Below, piece by piece: positions 6,666 to 11,534 of a stretch of DNA of 11,534 bases (its first letter is position 1; every line of letters begins with the position of its first letter). Origin of the DNA: Clostridium sp. CAG:780 (GTDB lineage Bacteria; Bacillota; Clostridia; TANB77; CAG-508); contig HF994454.1 in assembly GCA_000434195.1 (NCBI GenBank), forward strand, positions 1 through 11,534, in the 5' to 3' direction. The notes beneath the pieces are model-generated. The model made no database searches. It saw nothing but the letters and a program-made list of their open reading frames with translations, and was not told the DNA's origin. The position numbers were made by a program, and so were the translations under genes.

Positions 6666-6771
6666 AATCAGTAGGTCATCCATATGCTACGGTAAAGAGA
6701 AAGTCCAGACTACAAACACATGATTAATATGTGGTAATGAAAATTATAGTAGTATGAATCAGTAGGTCATC
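6600..6771 (+). repeat. Tandem duplication of the intron 3' domain plus exon fragment (B1, B2)
   Basis: B1 (6600-6680) and B2 (6686-6771) each contain the P8 3' strand, J8/7, the P7 3' strand, a three-way P9 region, the terminal ATG and 15 nt of the tRNA 3' exon (AATCAGTAGGTCATC). They are separated by CATAT. The P9a hairpin differs but stays paired: CATAT/ATATG in B1, CACAT/ATGTG in B2, a compensatory change. Confidence 0.9.
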
Positions 6772-6802
6772 TGTTCGAATCAGATAAGTGGCTCCATAAA
6801 AA

Positions 6803-6834
6803 AACTAGGTGATTTACACCTAGTTCTTTTTTTA
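6803..6834 (+). terminator. Rho-independent terminator of the tRNA operon
   Basis: Nine-bp stem AACTAGGTG/CACCTAGTT (6803-6811, 6817-6825) with a 5-nt loop, followed by CTTTTTTTATTTT. It lies 6 nt after the tRNA-Thr CCA. Confidence 0.93.
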
Positions 6835-6888
6835 TTTTAATGGACGAGCTCAAAGAAAGAAATATAAATTATAAAGAGGGAGAGAAAA

Positions 6889-7602
6889 ATGAAAAAAGTT
6901 GTAATTATCACAGGGGCATCAAGAGGAATAGGAAACTGTTTGGCAAAAGAACTAGCGAAAGAAAACTATCAAGTAATTGCTAATTATAATAAATCTGAAA
7001 AAGAAGCAAAAAAATTGAAAGAAGAATTTGACGTAGATATATTTAAAGCAGATGTATCAAAAAGAGCAGAAGTAAAAGATTTAATAAATTACACAATAAA
7101 TAAATATAAAAAAATTGACTGTATAATAAATAATGCAGGAATAGACCAAATAAAAATGTTTGTTGATATTACGGACAATGACTGGGAAAACATGCTACAA
7201 AACAATTTGAACTCTGTATTTTATATGTGCCAAGAAACAATTCCATATATGATAAACAAAAAAGAAGGTAGCATAATAAATATATCATCTATTTGGGGAC
7301 AGATAGGAGCTTCTTGTGAAAGCCATTATGCAGCAACTAAAGCAGCAATAGATGCTATAACAAAATCATTAGCTAAAGAACTAGGGGAATCAAATATAAG
7401 AGTAAATAGTATAGCTCCAGGAATCATAGATACAGAAATGAATGATAATTTATCAAAAGAGGACAAAGAAGAAATAATCAAAGAAATACCTTTAAGAAAA
7501 ATAGGAAAAAAAGAAGACATCGCAAAATGCGTTAAATGGCTGTTAGAAGACGAATATGTAACCGGTCAAGTAATAGGAATAAATGGTGGTTGGCAAATAT
7601 AA
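6889..7602 (+). CDS. Short-chain dehydrogenase/reductase (SDR), FabG-like
   Basis: 237-aa cytoplasmic NAD(P)(H)-dependent oxidoreductase of the classical SDR family. All signatures are present: cofactor loop TGASRGIG at 8-15, NNAG at 81-84, structural Asn at about 106, and the catalytic triad Ser134, Tyr147, Lys151 in the YAATK context. A PGxxxT segment (PGIIDT, 177-182) and the C-terminal VTGQVIGINGGW (224-235) are typical of FabG-like 3-oxoacyl reductases and related sugar/alcohol dehydrogenases. The substrate cannot be assigned: no fatty-acid genes are nearby and it stands alone. GAGGGAGAG lies six bases upstream of the ATG. The stop overlaps a bidirectional terminator shared with the convergent next gene. 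Confidence 0.9.
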   Translation: MKKVVIITGASRGIGNCLAKELAKENYQVIANYNKSEKEAKKLKEEFDVDIFKADVSKRAEVKDLINYTINKYKKIDCIINNAGIDQIKMFVDITDNDWENMLQNNLNSVFYMCQETIPYMINKKEGSIINISSIWGQIGASCESHYAATKAAIDAITKSLAKELGESNIRVNSIAPGIIDTEMNDNLSKEDKEEIIKEIPLRKIGKKEDIAKCVKWLLEDEYVTGQVIGINGGWQI

Positions 7603-7628
7603 AAATTCCCTACATATAGGGAATTTTT
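7601..7628. terminator. Bidirectional terminator between convergent genes
   Basis: A 12-bp stem (7601-7612 with 7617-7628; core ATTCCCTA/TAGGGAAT) has an A-run on one side and a T-run on the other, so it can end transcription of the SDR gene (+) and the CBM-like gene (-). It overlaps the SDR stop codon. Confidence 0.9.
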
Positions 7629-7629
7629 T

Positions 7630-8106
7630 TTATAAGTTTATATCATTATTATTTACTTTTCTTTTATAATTTCCAGAAATAATTTTTGGGAAATATTTAA
7701 TAATCTTGTATATTGCTAATCTAATTTTTTTGCTCCAAATGTAAGACTTTCTTAATCTTCTTGGTGCATCCATATGAAACTCATTATCTTGTGGAACTAG
7801 AGAAACTTCAACTTTCTCGATAGGAAATACATAGTTTTGTCCATCATTGTTGTCCCATTCATTGTTAGCATTTCTGAAGCACAAGTTTAAAGAATCAGCA
7901 GAAAGCAATTCTATTTCTGCTTGGAATCCTAATTCTGTCTTTACCATTTCAACTTCTGAAACGTTGTCCCATTGAGCATTATAACCATAATGAAGAAAAA
8001 CTTCTTCAGAATTTTCCTCAAAAAGTTTACCTGTATATGAAATTTTTATCTTCGAGTTTTCTACTAATTTGTCCGTATTAAAAAATATATTCTTTACCAA
8101 TTCCAT
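7630..8106 (-). CDS. Carbohydrate-binding module (CBM25/53-like) protein
   Basis: 158-aa protein without a signal peptide. Residues about 18-97 look like a starch-binding beta-sandwich module of the CBM25/CBM53 type: FLHYGYNAQWDNVSEVEMVKT (37-57), GFQAEIEL (60-67) and LCFRNANNEWDNNDGQNYVFPIE (75-97), with the aromatic residues and the WDNN-G-NY loop typical of such modules. The C-terminal 50 residues are basic, with W124 and an IRLAIYKIIKYF helix that may associate with membrane or nucleic acid. No catalytic domain is present, so it could be a glycogen/starch-associated protein; that role is inferred. GGAG lies about ten bases before ATG 8106, and a promoter precedes it. Confidence 0.7.
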   Translation of the reverse strand: MELVKNIFFNTDKLVENSKIKISYTGKLFEENSEEVFLHYGYNAQWDNVSEVEMVKTELGFQAEIELLSADSLNLCFRNANNEWDNNDGQNYVFPIEKVEVSLVPQDNEFHMDAPRRLRKSYIWSKKIRLAIYKIIKYFPKIISGNYKRKVNNNDINL

Positions 8107-8139
8107 TTTAATATCTCCTATTTATCTTTTGTCGATTAT

Positions 8140-8168
8140 ATTATAATATTAATAAAATATATAATCAA
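8140..8168 (-). promoter_or_regulatory. Promoter of the CBM-like gene
   Basis: Minus strand TTGATT (8163-8168), 17-bp spacer, TATAAT (8140-8145). It lies about 35 bases before the ATG. An overlapping second TATAAT occurs at 8135-8140. Confidence 0.65.
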
Positions 8169-8208
8169 GTATTTTTTGAAAAATTTTGTAAAAAAATAAG
8201 AAATTTTA

Positions 8209-8799
8209 CTACATAATATCACTTAATATCACTTTTCCTAAAATATAAAAATTACCGGTTCTTAAAACCCTAATATCTAAAGCTCCTTTTTTCAAAGATC
8301 TAAGAAAAACTGCATTGTTTTTTATCTGTAATTGACGAACATAGCATTTGTTGTTATAGCAAAACAACCCTAAATCTTTATTATAAACAGGTGAATTTAA
8401 TTCTATGAAAGCATAAGAATCCTTAGGTAATATAGGTGCCATTAAATCGTCACACATTTTTATTGCAAGGGAAGCTGTTTTTATATCAGGAGGACAAGGG
8501 ATAAGTGAATCAATATTGTTGACAGCCATGACTTTGTCATAGCAATAATGATCCAAAAGATCAAAATCAAAATCGCAAAAAGCTCTTTCCTTATCATAAG
8601 TTTTATCATATGCATACATTAGAGGTTGATAAGGGATTTTCAAGCAATCACATATTTTCATTAAAGTTTTATGGGTTGGGATTCGTTCGCCTCTTTCTAT
8701 ATGGGCAAGATGACCAACATCAACGCCAACATCTTTTGCGAGATTAACTCTTTTTATTTTTTTCGCTTTTCTAATATTCCTAATAAGACTTCCAAGCAT
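8209..8799 (-). CDS. XRE-family regulator with a degenerate S24/LexA-like C-terminal domain
   Basis: 196-aa DNA-binding regulator. The N-terminal Cro/C1-type helix-turn-helix (about 5-60) includes NLAKDVGVDVGHLAHIERGERIPTHKTLMKI. After a linker (65-105), residues about 108-193 have the beta-rich pattern of S24/LexA/CI C-terminal domains. In active members a GDSMxP serine and a lysine in a VK(R)L strand form the catalytic dyad. Here the serine position is Leu (CDDLMAP, L119) and the lysine position is Arg (YVRQL, R155), so self-cleavage is not expected; dimerisation or sensing may remain. AGGA stands six bases before the ATG. It is divergent from the VanW gene, so it may control that promoter region. 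Confidence 0.82.
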   Translation of the reverse strand: MLGSLIRNIRKAKKIKRVNLAKDVGVDVGHLAHIERGERIPTHKTLMKICDCLKIPYQPLMYAYDKTYDKERAFCDFDFDLLDHYCYDKVMAVNNIDSLIPCPPDIKTASLAIKMCDDLMAPILPKDSYAFIELNSPVYNKDLGLFCYNNKCYVRQLQIKNNAVFLRSLKKGALDIRVLRTGNFYILGKVILSDIM

Positions 8800-8828
8800 G
8801 GTAATTCCTCCAATTAATAATCATAAAT

Positions 8829-8857
8829 ATTATATAAAAAAAGCATATAAAAGTCCA
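8829..8857 (-). promoter_or_regulatory. Promoter of the XRE/S24-like gene
   Basis: Minus strand TGGACT (8852-8857), 17-bp spacer, TATAAT (8829-8834), 30 bases before the ATG. It is back-to-back with the VanW promoter. Confidence 0.6.
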
Positions 8858-8864
8858 TAAAATA

Positions 8865-8893
8865 TTGTAAAAAAAACATTAATATGGTAATAT
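8865..8893 (+). promoter_or_regulatory. Promoter of the VanW gene
   Basis: TTGTAA (8865-8870), 17-bp spacer ending in TGG, TAATAT (8888-8893), an extended -10. The -35 box starts 8 bases from that of the divergent regulator, so one bound protein could affect both. Confidence 0.6.
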
Positions 8894-8924
8894 AAAAATA
8901 AGAAAATAAAAAAGAGGAGAGAAC

Positions 8925-10640
8925 ATGGAAGAGGAAAAAACAATAGAAGAAAACACAAAGCGAACGACGAGAAAAGAAGAAAATGAAAAGAATAGAAAAA
9001 GGACAAAAAAGATAATAATTATTATTTGTATTTGCATTATTGTATTGCTATGTATGTCAACAGTTTTTGCAGTCTTGAATATGACAAACGAAAAAGTTAT
9101 CAATGGTGTCTACATTAGTGATATAAATGTGTCTAATTTAACAAAAAAAGAATTGGAACAAAAATTGCAGGAAATCACTGAGGAAATGTCAGCGAGAAAA
9201 ATTGTACTAAAATATCAAGAGTTAGAAACTGCAATCAACCTAAACGACATTGATTTGCAATATAATTTGGATGAAATTACGAATCAGGCATATAATATAG
9301 GTAGGGATAGTAACATATTTGTCAATAATTTTGCAATAATAAAGTCAACTTTATTAAAAACAAAATTGAATATGGATATAAAATATAATGAAGAATTAAT
9401 TGACAAAAAGATTGAAGAAATGGGTGCGATACTACCAGGAGCAGTGGAGGAATATGCATATTACATTGAAGGTGAAGAGCTAGTAATTACAAAAGGAAAA
9501 CCAGGACTTTCAATAGAAAAGGAAAAATTAAAAAAACAAATAAGAGAAGCAATATATAAAATAGGAAAAAATGAAGAAATAATAAATGTACCAGTAAAAC
9601 AAAAAGAGCCAGACAAAATTGATATGGAAAAAATACATGACGAAATATATAAAGAGCCTGTTGATGCATATATAACACAAAATCCAACAACAGTACATCC
9701 AAATGTAAATGGAGTAAACTTTGCAATATCCGTAGAAGAAGCAACAAAATTATTAGAAGAAGATAAAGAAGAATATAGAGTTCCATTAAAAATAACAGTA
9801 GCAAATAAAACAATAAGAGATTTAGGAGAAGAAGCATTCCCTGATGTGTTGGGAACATTCACAACAAGATATGATGCAACTAATAAGAATAGAAGCAATA
9901 ATATATCGCTAGCGGCACAAAAAATAAATGGAACAGTTATATTGCCTGGAGAGACTTTCTCATATAATAAAACAGTAGGAAAAAGAACAAAAGCAGCAGG
10001 ATTTAAAGAGGCCGGCGCATATGCTGGAGGCAAAGTGATCCAAGAAGTAGGAGGAGGCATTTGCCAAGTATCTTCTACATTATATAATGCAGTTGTATAT
10101 GCAAATCTAGAAATTACTGAAAGAAGTAACCATTGCTTTGAATCGTCATATGTTGCAGCTGGCAGAGATGCTACGGTATCTTGGGGAACATTGGACTTTA
10201 AGTTTAAAAACAATAGACAATATCCAGTAAAAATTGAAGCATCTGCAAATAGTGGAGTAAACAAAATTACAATAAAAGGAATAAAAGAAGAGAAAGAATA
10301 CGAAGTAGTAATACAATCAAAAGTAACATCAATAATTCAAATGCCTGTACAATATCAAGAAAACTCAGATATGAATGAAGGAGAAGAAAGAATAATACAA
10401 TATGGACATAATGGATGCACTAGCGTTACATATAAAATATTGAAATTAAATGGAGCAACAATATCAACAGAGTTAATGTCAACAGATTACTATAAACCAC
10501 TCGAAAGAATTATAGAAAAAGGAACTAAAAAAGTTTTACCTCAGGAGCCAGAAGAAAAACCTTCTCAACCAGAACAACCAACACCAAGTCCAAGTGAAAA
10601 TACAGAAAAACCAACTTCAGGAGAAGAAGGTGGAGAATAA
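8925..10640 (+). CDS. Membrane-anchored VanW family protein with G5 domain
   Basis: 571-aa cell-envelope protein. Order: a charged cytoplasmic N-terminus (1-28), one membrane helix (29-52, II-rich, then CICIIVLLCMSTVFAV), an extracellular YoaR/PG-binding-like region (about 55-300), a VanW domain (about 309-441) with GETFSYNKTVGKRT and VGGGICQVSSTLYNA (375-389), a G5 domain (about 452-528) and a Pro/Glu/Thr/Ser-rich tail (540-571). VanW was first named in vancomycin-resistance clusters but is common in Firmicutes outside them, and its biochemical role is unclear. No other resistance gene is here, so a cell-wall role is the reasonable reading. GAGGAG lies five bases before ATG 8925. The tail ends without a sortase motif. 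Confidence 0.9.
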   Translation: MEEEKTIEENTKRTTRKEENEKNRKRTKKIIIIICICIIVLLCMSTVFAVLNMTNEKVINGVYISDINVSNLTKKELEQKLQEITEEMSARKIVLKYQELETAINLNDIDLQYNLDEITNQAYNIGRDSNIFVNNFAIIKSTLLKTKLNMDIKYNEELIDKKIEEMGAILPGAVEEYAYYIEGEELVITKGKPGLSIEKEKLKKQIREAIYKIGKNEEIINVPVKQKEPDKIDMEKIHDEIYKEPVDAYITQNPTTVHPNVNGVNFAISVEEATKLLEEDKEEYRVPLKITVANKTIRDLGEEAFPDVLGTFTTRYDATNKNRSNNISLAAQKINGTVILPGETFSYNKTVGKRTKAAGFKEAGAYAGGKVIQEVGGGICQVSSTLYNAVVYANLEITERSNHCFESSYVAAGRDATVSWGTLDFKFKNNRQYPVKIEASANSGVNKITIKGIKEEKEYEVVIQSKVTSIIQMPVQYQENSDMNEGEERIIQYGHNGCTSVTYKILKLNGATISTELMSTDYYKPLERIIEKGTKKVLPQEPEEKPSQPEQPTPSPSENTEKPTSGEEGGE

Positions 10641-10657
10641 ATAATAAAATAAATGTG

Positions 10658-10696
10658 TGTCAATACTTTAGTAAAATAGTGGCTAAAGTATTGACA
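10658..10696. repeat. 14-bp perfect dyad after vanW overlapping the tRNA-Lys promoter
   Basis: TGTCAATACTTTAG (10658-10671) is the exact inverse of 10683-10696, with an 11-nt loop. It follows the VanW stop by 17 bases and could act as its terminator, but no U-run follows. Its right arm ends with the TTGACA box of the tRNA-Lys promoter, so it may instead be an operator. Confidence 0.75.
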
Positions 10697-10719
10697 ACAC
10701 AATAAAAAAAGAATATAAT
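10691..10719 (+). promoter_or_regulatory. Full-consensus promoter of tRNA-Lys(CUU)
   Basis: TTGACA (10691-10696), 17-bp spacer, TATAAT (10714-10719). Both boxes and the spacing are perfect consensus. It lies 22 bases before the tRNA. Confidence 0.92.
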
Positions 10720-10741
10720 AAATAAGTAATTTAATAGAGAT

Positions 10742-10817
10742 GCACCACTAGCTCAGTTGGTAGAGCAGCTGACTCTTAATCAGAAGGTCCGGGGTTCGAC
10801 TCCCCGGTGGTGCACCA
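10742..10817 (+). tRNA. tRNA-Lys(CUU)
   Basis: 76 nt with the CCA encoded. Acceptor GCACCAC/GTGGTGC, anticodon stem CTGA/TCAG with loop CTCTTAA and anticodon CTT, T arm CGGGG-TTCGACT-CCCCG. Its last 21 bases are repeated at 10936-10956. A long antisense ORF over it is an artefact. Confidence 0.96.
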
Positions 10818-10825
10818 GAATGAAA

Positions 10826-10858
10826 AGAAAAATATAGAAATATAGTTTTCTTTTTTTT
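10826..10858 (+). terminator. Terminator of tRNA-Lys(CUU)
   Basis: Stem AGAAAA-TATA/TATA-TTTTCT with a GAAA loop (10826-10851, one mismatch), followed by seven T. It begins 9 nt after the CCA. Confidence 0.75.
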
Positions 10859-10895
10859 ATGCAAAAATATACATGGGAGTCGAAAAGGAGGATTA

Positions 10896-10921
10896 AAAAA
10901 ATGTCCGGGTGGACATTTTTT
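10896..10921. terminator. Strong hairpin between tRNA 3'-end copies
   Basis: Eleven-bp stem AAAAAATGTCC/GGACATTTTTT with a GGGT loop. It looks like a bidirectional terminator. It is enclosed by a wider inverted repeat, GGGAGTCG (10875-10882) and CGACTCCC (10936-10943), the latter being part of the tRNA-Lys 3'-end copy. Confidence 0.6.
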
Positions 10922-10935
10922 CCGACGCGGCTCGG

Positions 10936-10956
10936 CGACTCCCCGGTGGTGCACCA
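10936..10956 (+). repeat. Duplicated tRNA-Lys 3' end (att-like direct repeat)
   Basis: This 21-bp stretch, ending in GGTGGTGCACCA, is identical to the last 21 bases of tRNA-Lys(CUU) (10797-10817). The copies are 139 bp apart and the flanks differ. Direct repeats of a tRNA 3' end are the usual footprint of site-specific integration by tyrosine recombinases. No integrase is in the window. Confidence 0.7.
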
Positions 10957-10974
10957 AAATAAGGGAAAAAATAA

Positions 10975-11014
10975 AGAGAAGTTCCCATCATCTTCAGATG
11001 ATGGGAACTTCTCT
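10975..11014 (-). terminator. Terminator of the small membrane-protein gene
   Basis: Perfect 18-bp stem (10975-10992 with 10997-11014) with a 4-nt loop. On the minus strand it is followed by TTATTTTTT. It overlaps the last base of the stop codon. Confidence 0.92.
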
Positions 11015-11268
11015 TAGGTCAATTCATAGGTTTTGCCTAACAAAATATGCAGGCGGAAACCCGCATAGGTGAATGCTCCGCCGATAATGGTCTTTACGGA
11101 CATTACCAGGACGAACATCCAGAAGTTAGGCAAATCTGCTTCACACAGAAGCAGAATTATGCCTAGGCCTGCAATTAGCAGTGCAGCGACATCTGCAAGA
11201 CAGATGGCGCTGGCGCGGACGAGTCGTCCACTACGCCTATTCCGCATACACTTGATTTTTCGATCCAT
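11014..11268 (-). CDS. Small two-helix membrane protein, compositionally foreign
   Basis: 84-aa protein, unrecognised. It has a very basic N-terminus (MDRKIKCMRNRRSGRLVR) and two membrane helices (about 23-43, ADVAALLIAGLGIILLL, and about 50-72, FWMFVLVMSVKTIIGGAFTYAG), then a short tail. The start is set by GGAGG (11274-11278) five bases before the second ATG (11266-11268), rather than the ATG at 11280 that overlaps the SD. It has its own promoter and a strong terminator, so it is a complete single-gene unit. Its G+C is visibly higher than that of the neighbouring genes, it uses CGT, CGC and CGA, and it has one in-frame CGG (M8-R9), which native genes avoid. Together with the att-like repeat next to it, this suggests recent acquisition. 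Confidence 0.68.
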   Translation of the reverse strand: MDRKIKCMRNRRSGRLVRASAICLADVAALLIAGLGIILLLCEADLPNFWMFVLVMSVKTIIGGAFTYAGFRLHILLGKTYELT

Positions 11269-11296
11269 ATATGCCTCCATAAATAAGAATAACTAT

Positions 11297-11325
11297 ATTA
11301 TACCATTTTTTGAGCCAAAAATCAA
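11297..11325 (-). promoter_or_regulatory. Promoter of the small membrane-protein gene
   Basis: Minus strand TTGATT (11320-11325), 17-bp spacer, TATAAT (11297-11302), 28 bases before the ATG. Confidence 0.7.
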
Positions 11326-11481
11326 ATATTACACATGAAAGAGGTTACATAAGACAACGCGCAGAGAATATTTTATATAAAAAGGGGAAAGTAATTTAAT
11401 AAAAAGTTTAACGAAAATGTATTATAAAAATAATATAAAAAATAAAAATAATAAAATAAATATTTATTTTTTTTAAAATTA

Positions 11482-11521
11482 AAGATTAAATAAATTTAAT
11501 TAAAATAAATTATTTAATCTT
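11482..11521. repeat. AT-only palindrome near the right end
   Basis: AAGATTAAATAA (11482-11493) is the exact inverse of 11510-11521, with a 16-nt loop. No gene is seen from 11340 to the end. It may be a terminator for something outside the window or simply low-complexity DNA. Confidence 0.45.
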
Positions 11522-11534
11522 AAAAATTTATTTT

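Larger units (their letters stand above)
6320..6756 (+). ncRNA. Group I intron (IC3-like) with duplicated ribozyme core
   Basis: Self-splicing intron of 437 nt with no ORF. P1: exon UGU (6317-6319) plus intron GGGATAG pairs with CTATCTTGCA (6351-6360), placing U6319 opposite G6358, the required U-G pair at the 5' splice site. P2: 6362-6370 with 6375-6383, GAAA loop. P3: ACACCG 6387-6392 with CGGTGT 6466-6471. P7: GACTTT 6457-6462 with AAAGTC 6700-6705. J8/7 (TAAAGAGA) resembles that of the cyanobacterial tRNA-Leu intron. The terminal omega-G is G6756. The core (113 nt) and the 3' domain are each present twice. Outer pairing A1+B2 gives the correct tRNA; A2+B1 forms a second core nested in P8. 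Confidence 0.88.
6284..6796 (+). tRNA. tRNA-Thr(UGU) split by a group I intron
   Basis: Exon 1 (6284-6319) carries acceptor GCCACTT, the D arm and the anticodon stem-loop up to TGT (positions 34-36). Exon 2 (6757-6796) begins AATCAGT and carries the rest of the anticodon loop, the variable loop, the T arm and AAGTGGC-T-CCA. Joined, they give loop CTTGTAA on stem ACTGA/TCAGT, a normal 76-nt tRNA-Thr. The intron interrupts between anticodon base 36 and base 37. Classical bacterial group I tRNA introns sit in Leu(UAA), fMet, Arg(CCU) and Ile; Thr(UGU) is less familiar to me. A partial copy of exon 2 also lies inside the intron (6666-6680). Confidence 0.9.

Noticed and set aside
6361..6771. CRISPR-like or satellite repeat interpretation of the tandem repeats
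   Set aside because: There are only two copies of each unit, and they match group I intron helices and a tRNA exon.
9461..10264. Minus-strand ORFs opposite VanW (267 and 123 codons)
   Set aside because: They lie wholly inside the well-supported VanW gene, without SD or recognisable domains.
8925..10640. Vancomycin-resistance locus
   Set aside because: VanW/G5 proteins are common in Firmicutes without resistance, and no vanA/B-type ligase, vanH, vanX or VanRS genes are here.
10748..10957. Minus-strand 69-codon ORF over tRNA-Lys(CUU)
   Set aside because: It is the antisense translation of the tRNA (SRTPDLLIKSQLLYQLS), a well-known false annotation.
11394..11480. Possible gene start after AAAAGGGGAAAG near the right end
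   Set aside because: The following ATG opens only about 18 low-complexity Lys/Asn/Ile codons.

Overview
The window is AT-rich, low-GC Firmicute DNA, most likely from an uncultured Clostridia-type gut bacterium. The evidence is AGA-dominated arginine codon use, strong Shine-Dalgarno sites, CCA-encoded tRNAs, a DnaD/DnaC primosome pair, a VanW protein and a DUF1858 protein. This assignment rests on gene content, not on a database match.

Left part (154-5701, all minus strand). Read in transcription order, the window has a T4SS-like block: a small membrane ORF, a VirD4/TraG-type coupling ATPase, a VirB2-like pilin, a VirB6/TrbL-like membrane protein and a small PrgI-like membrane protein. No VirB4 ATPase follows. 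Instead a new promoter drives dnaD and dnaC, ending in a hairpin terminator. Both the coupling ATPase and dnaC are interrupted by a +1 frame change. In both, the break is at a CGG codon, and the family sequence resumes exactly if the C is skipped and GGA is read. These are the only two in-frame CGG codons I found in about 2,900 native codons. This suggests that CGG is poorly decoded or unassigned and works as a frameshift site. One compositionally foreign small gene at the right end carries an in-frame CGG without disruption.

Middle part (5720-6834, plus strand). A DUF1858 CxxC protein is followed by a tRNA operon, Lys(UUU)-Glu(UUC)-Thr(UGU), with a TTGACA-17-TAAAAT promoter and a terminator. 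The tRNA-Thr gene is split after the anticodon by a 437-nt group I intron. The intron has a duplicated core and a duplicated 3' end in nested order A1-A2-B1-B2, so there are two nearly complete catalytic cores, two 3' splice-site copies and a 15-nt copy of the 3' exon.

Right part (6889-11534). An SDR oxidoreductase converges on a CBM-like protein across a shared terminator. An XRE/S24-type regulator that lacks the S24 catalytic residues is divergent from a membrane-anchored VanW/G5 protein. A tRNA-Lys(CUU) with a full-consensus promoter follows. Its last 21 bp are repeated 139 bp downstream, like an attachment-site scar, beside a GC-richer small membrane-protein gene of foreign appearance. 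The window ends are very AT-rich and hold no gene I can support: 1-153 has nothing but A/T runs, and 11340-11534 has only an AT palindrome.
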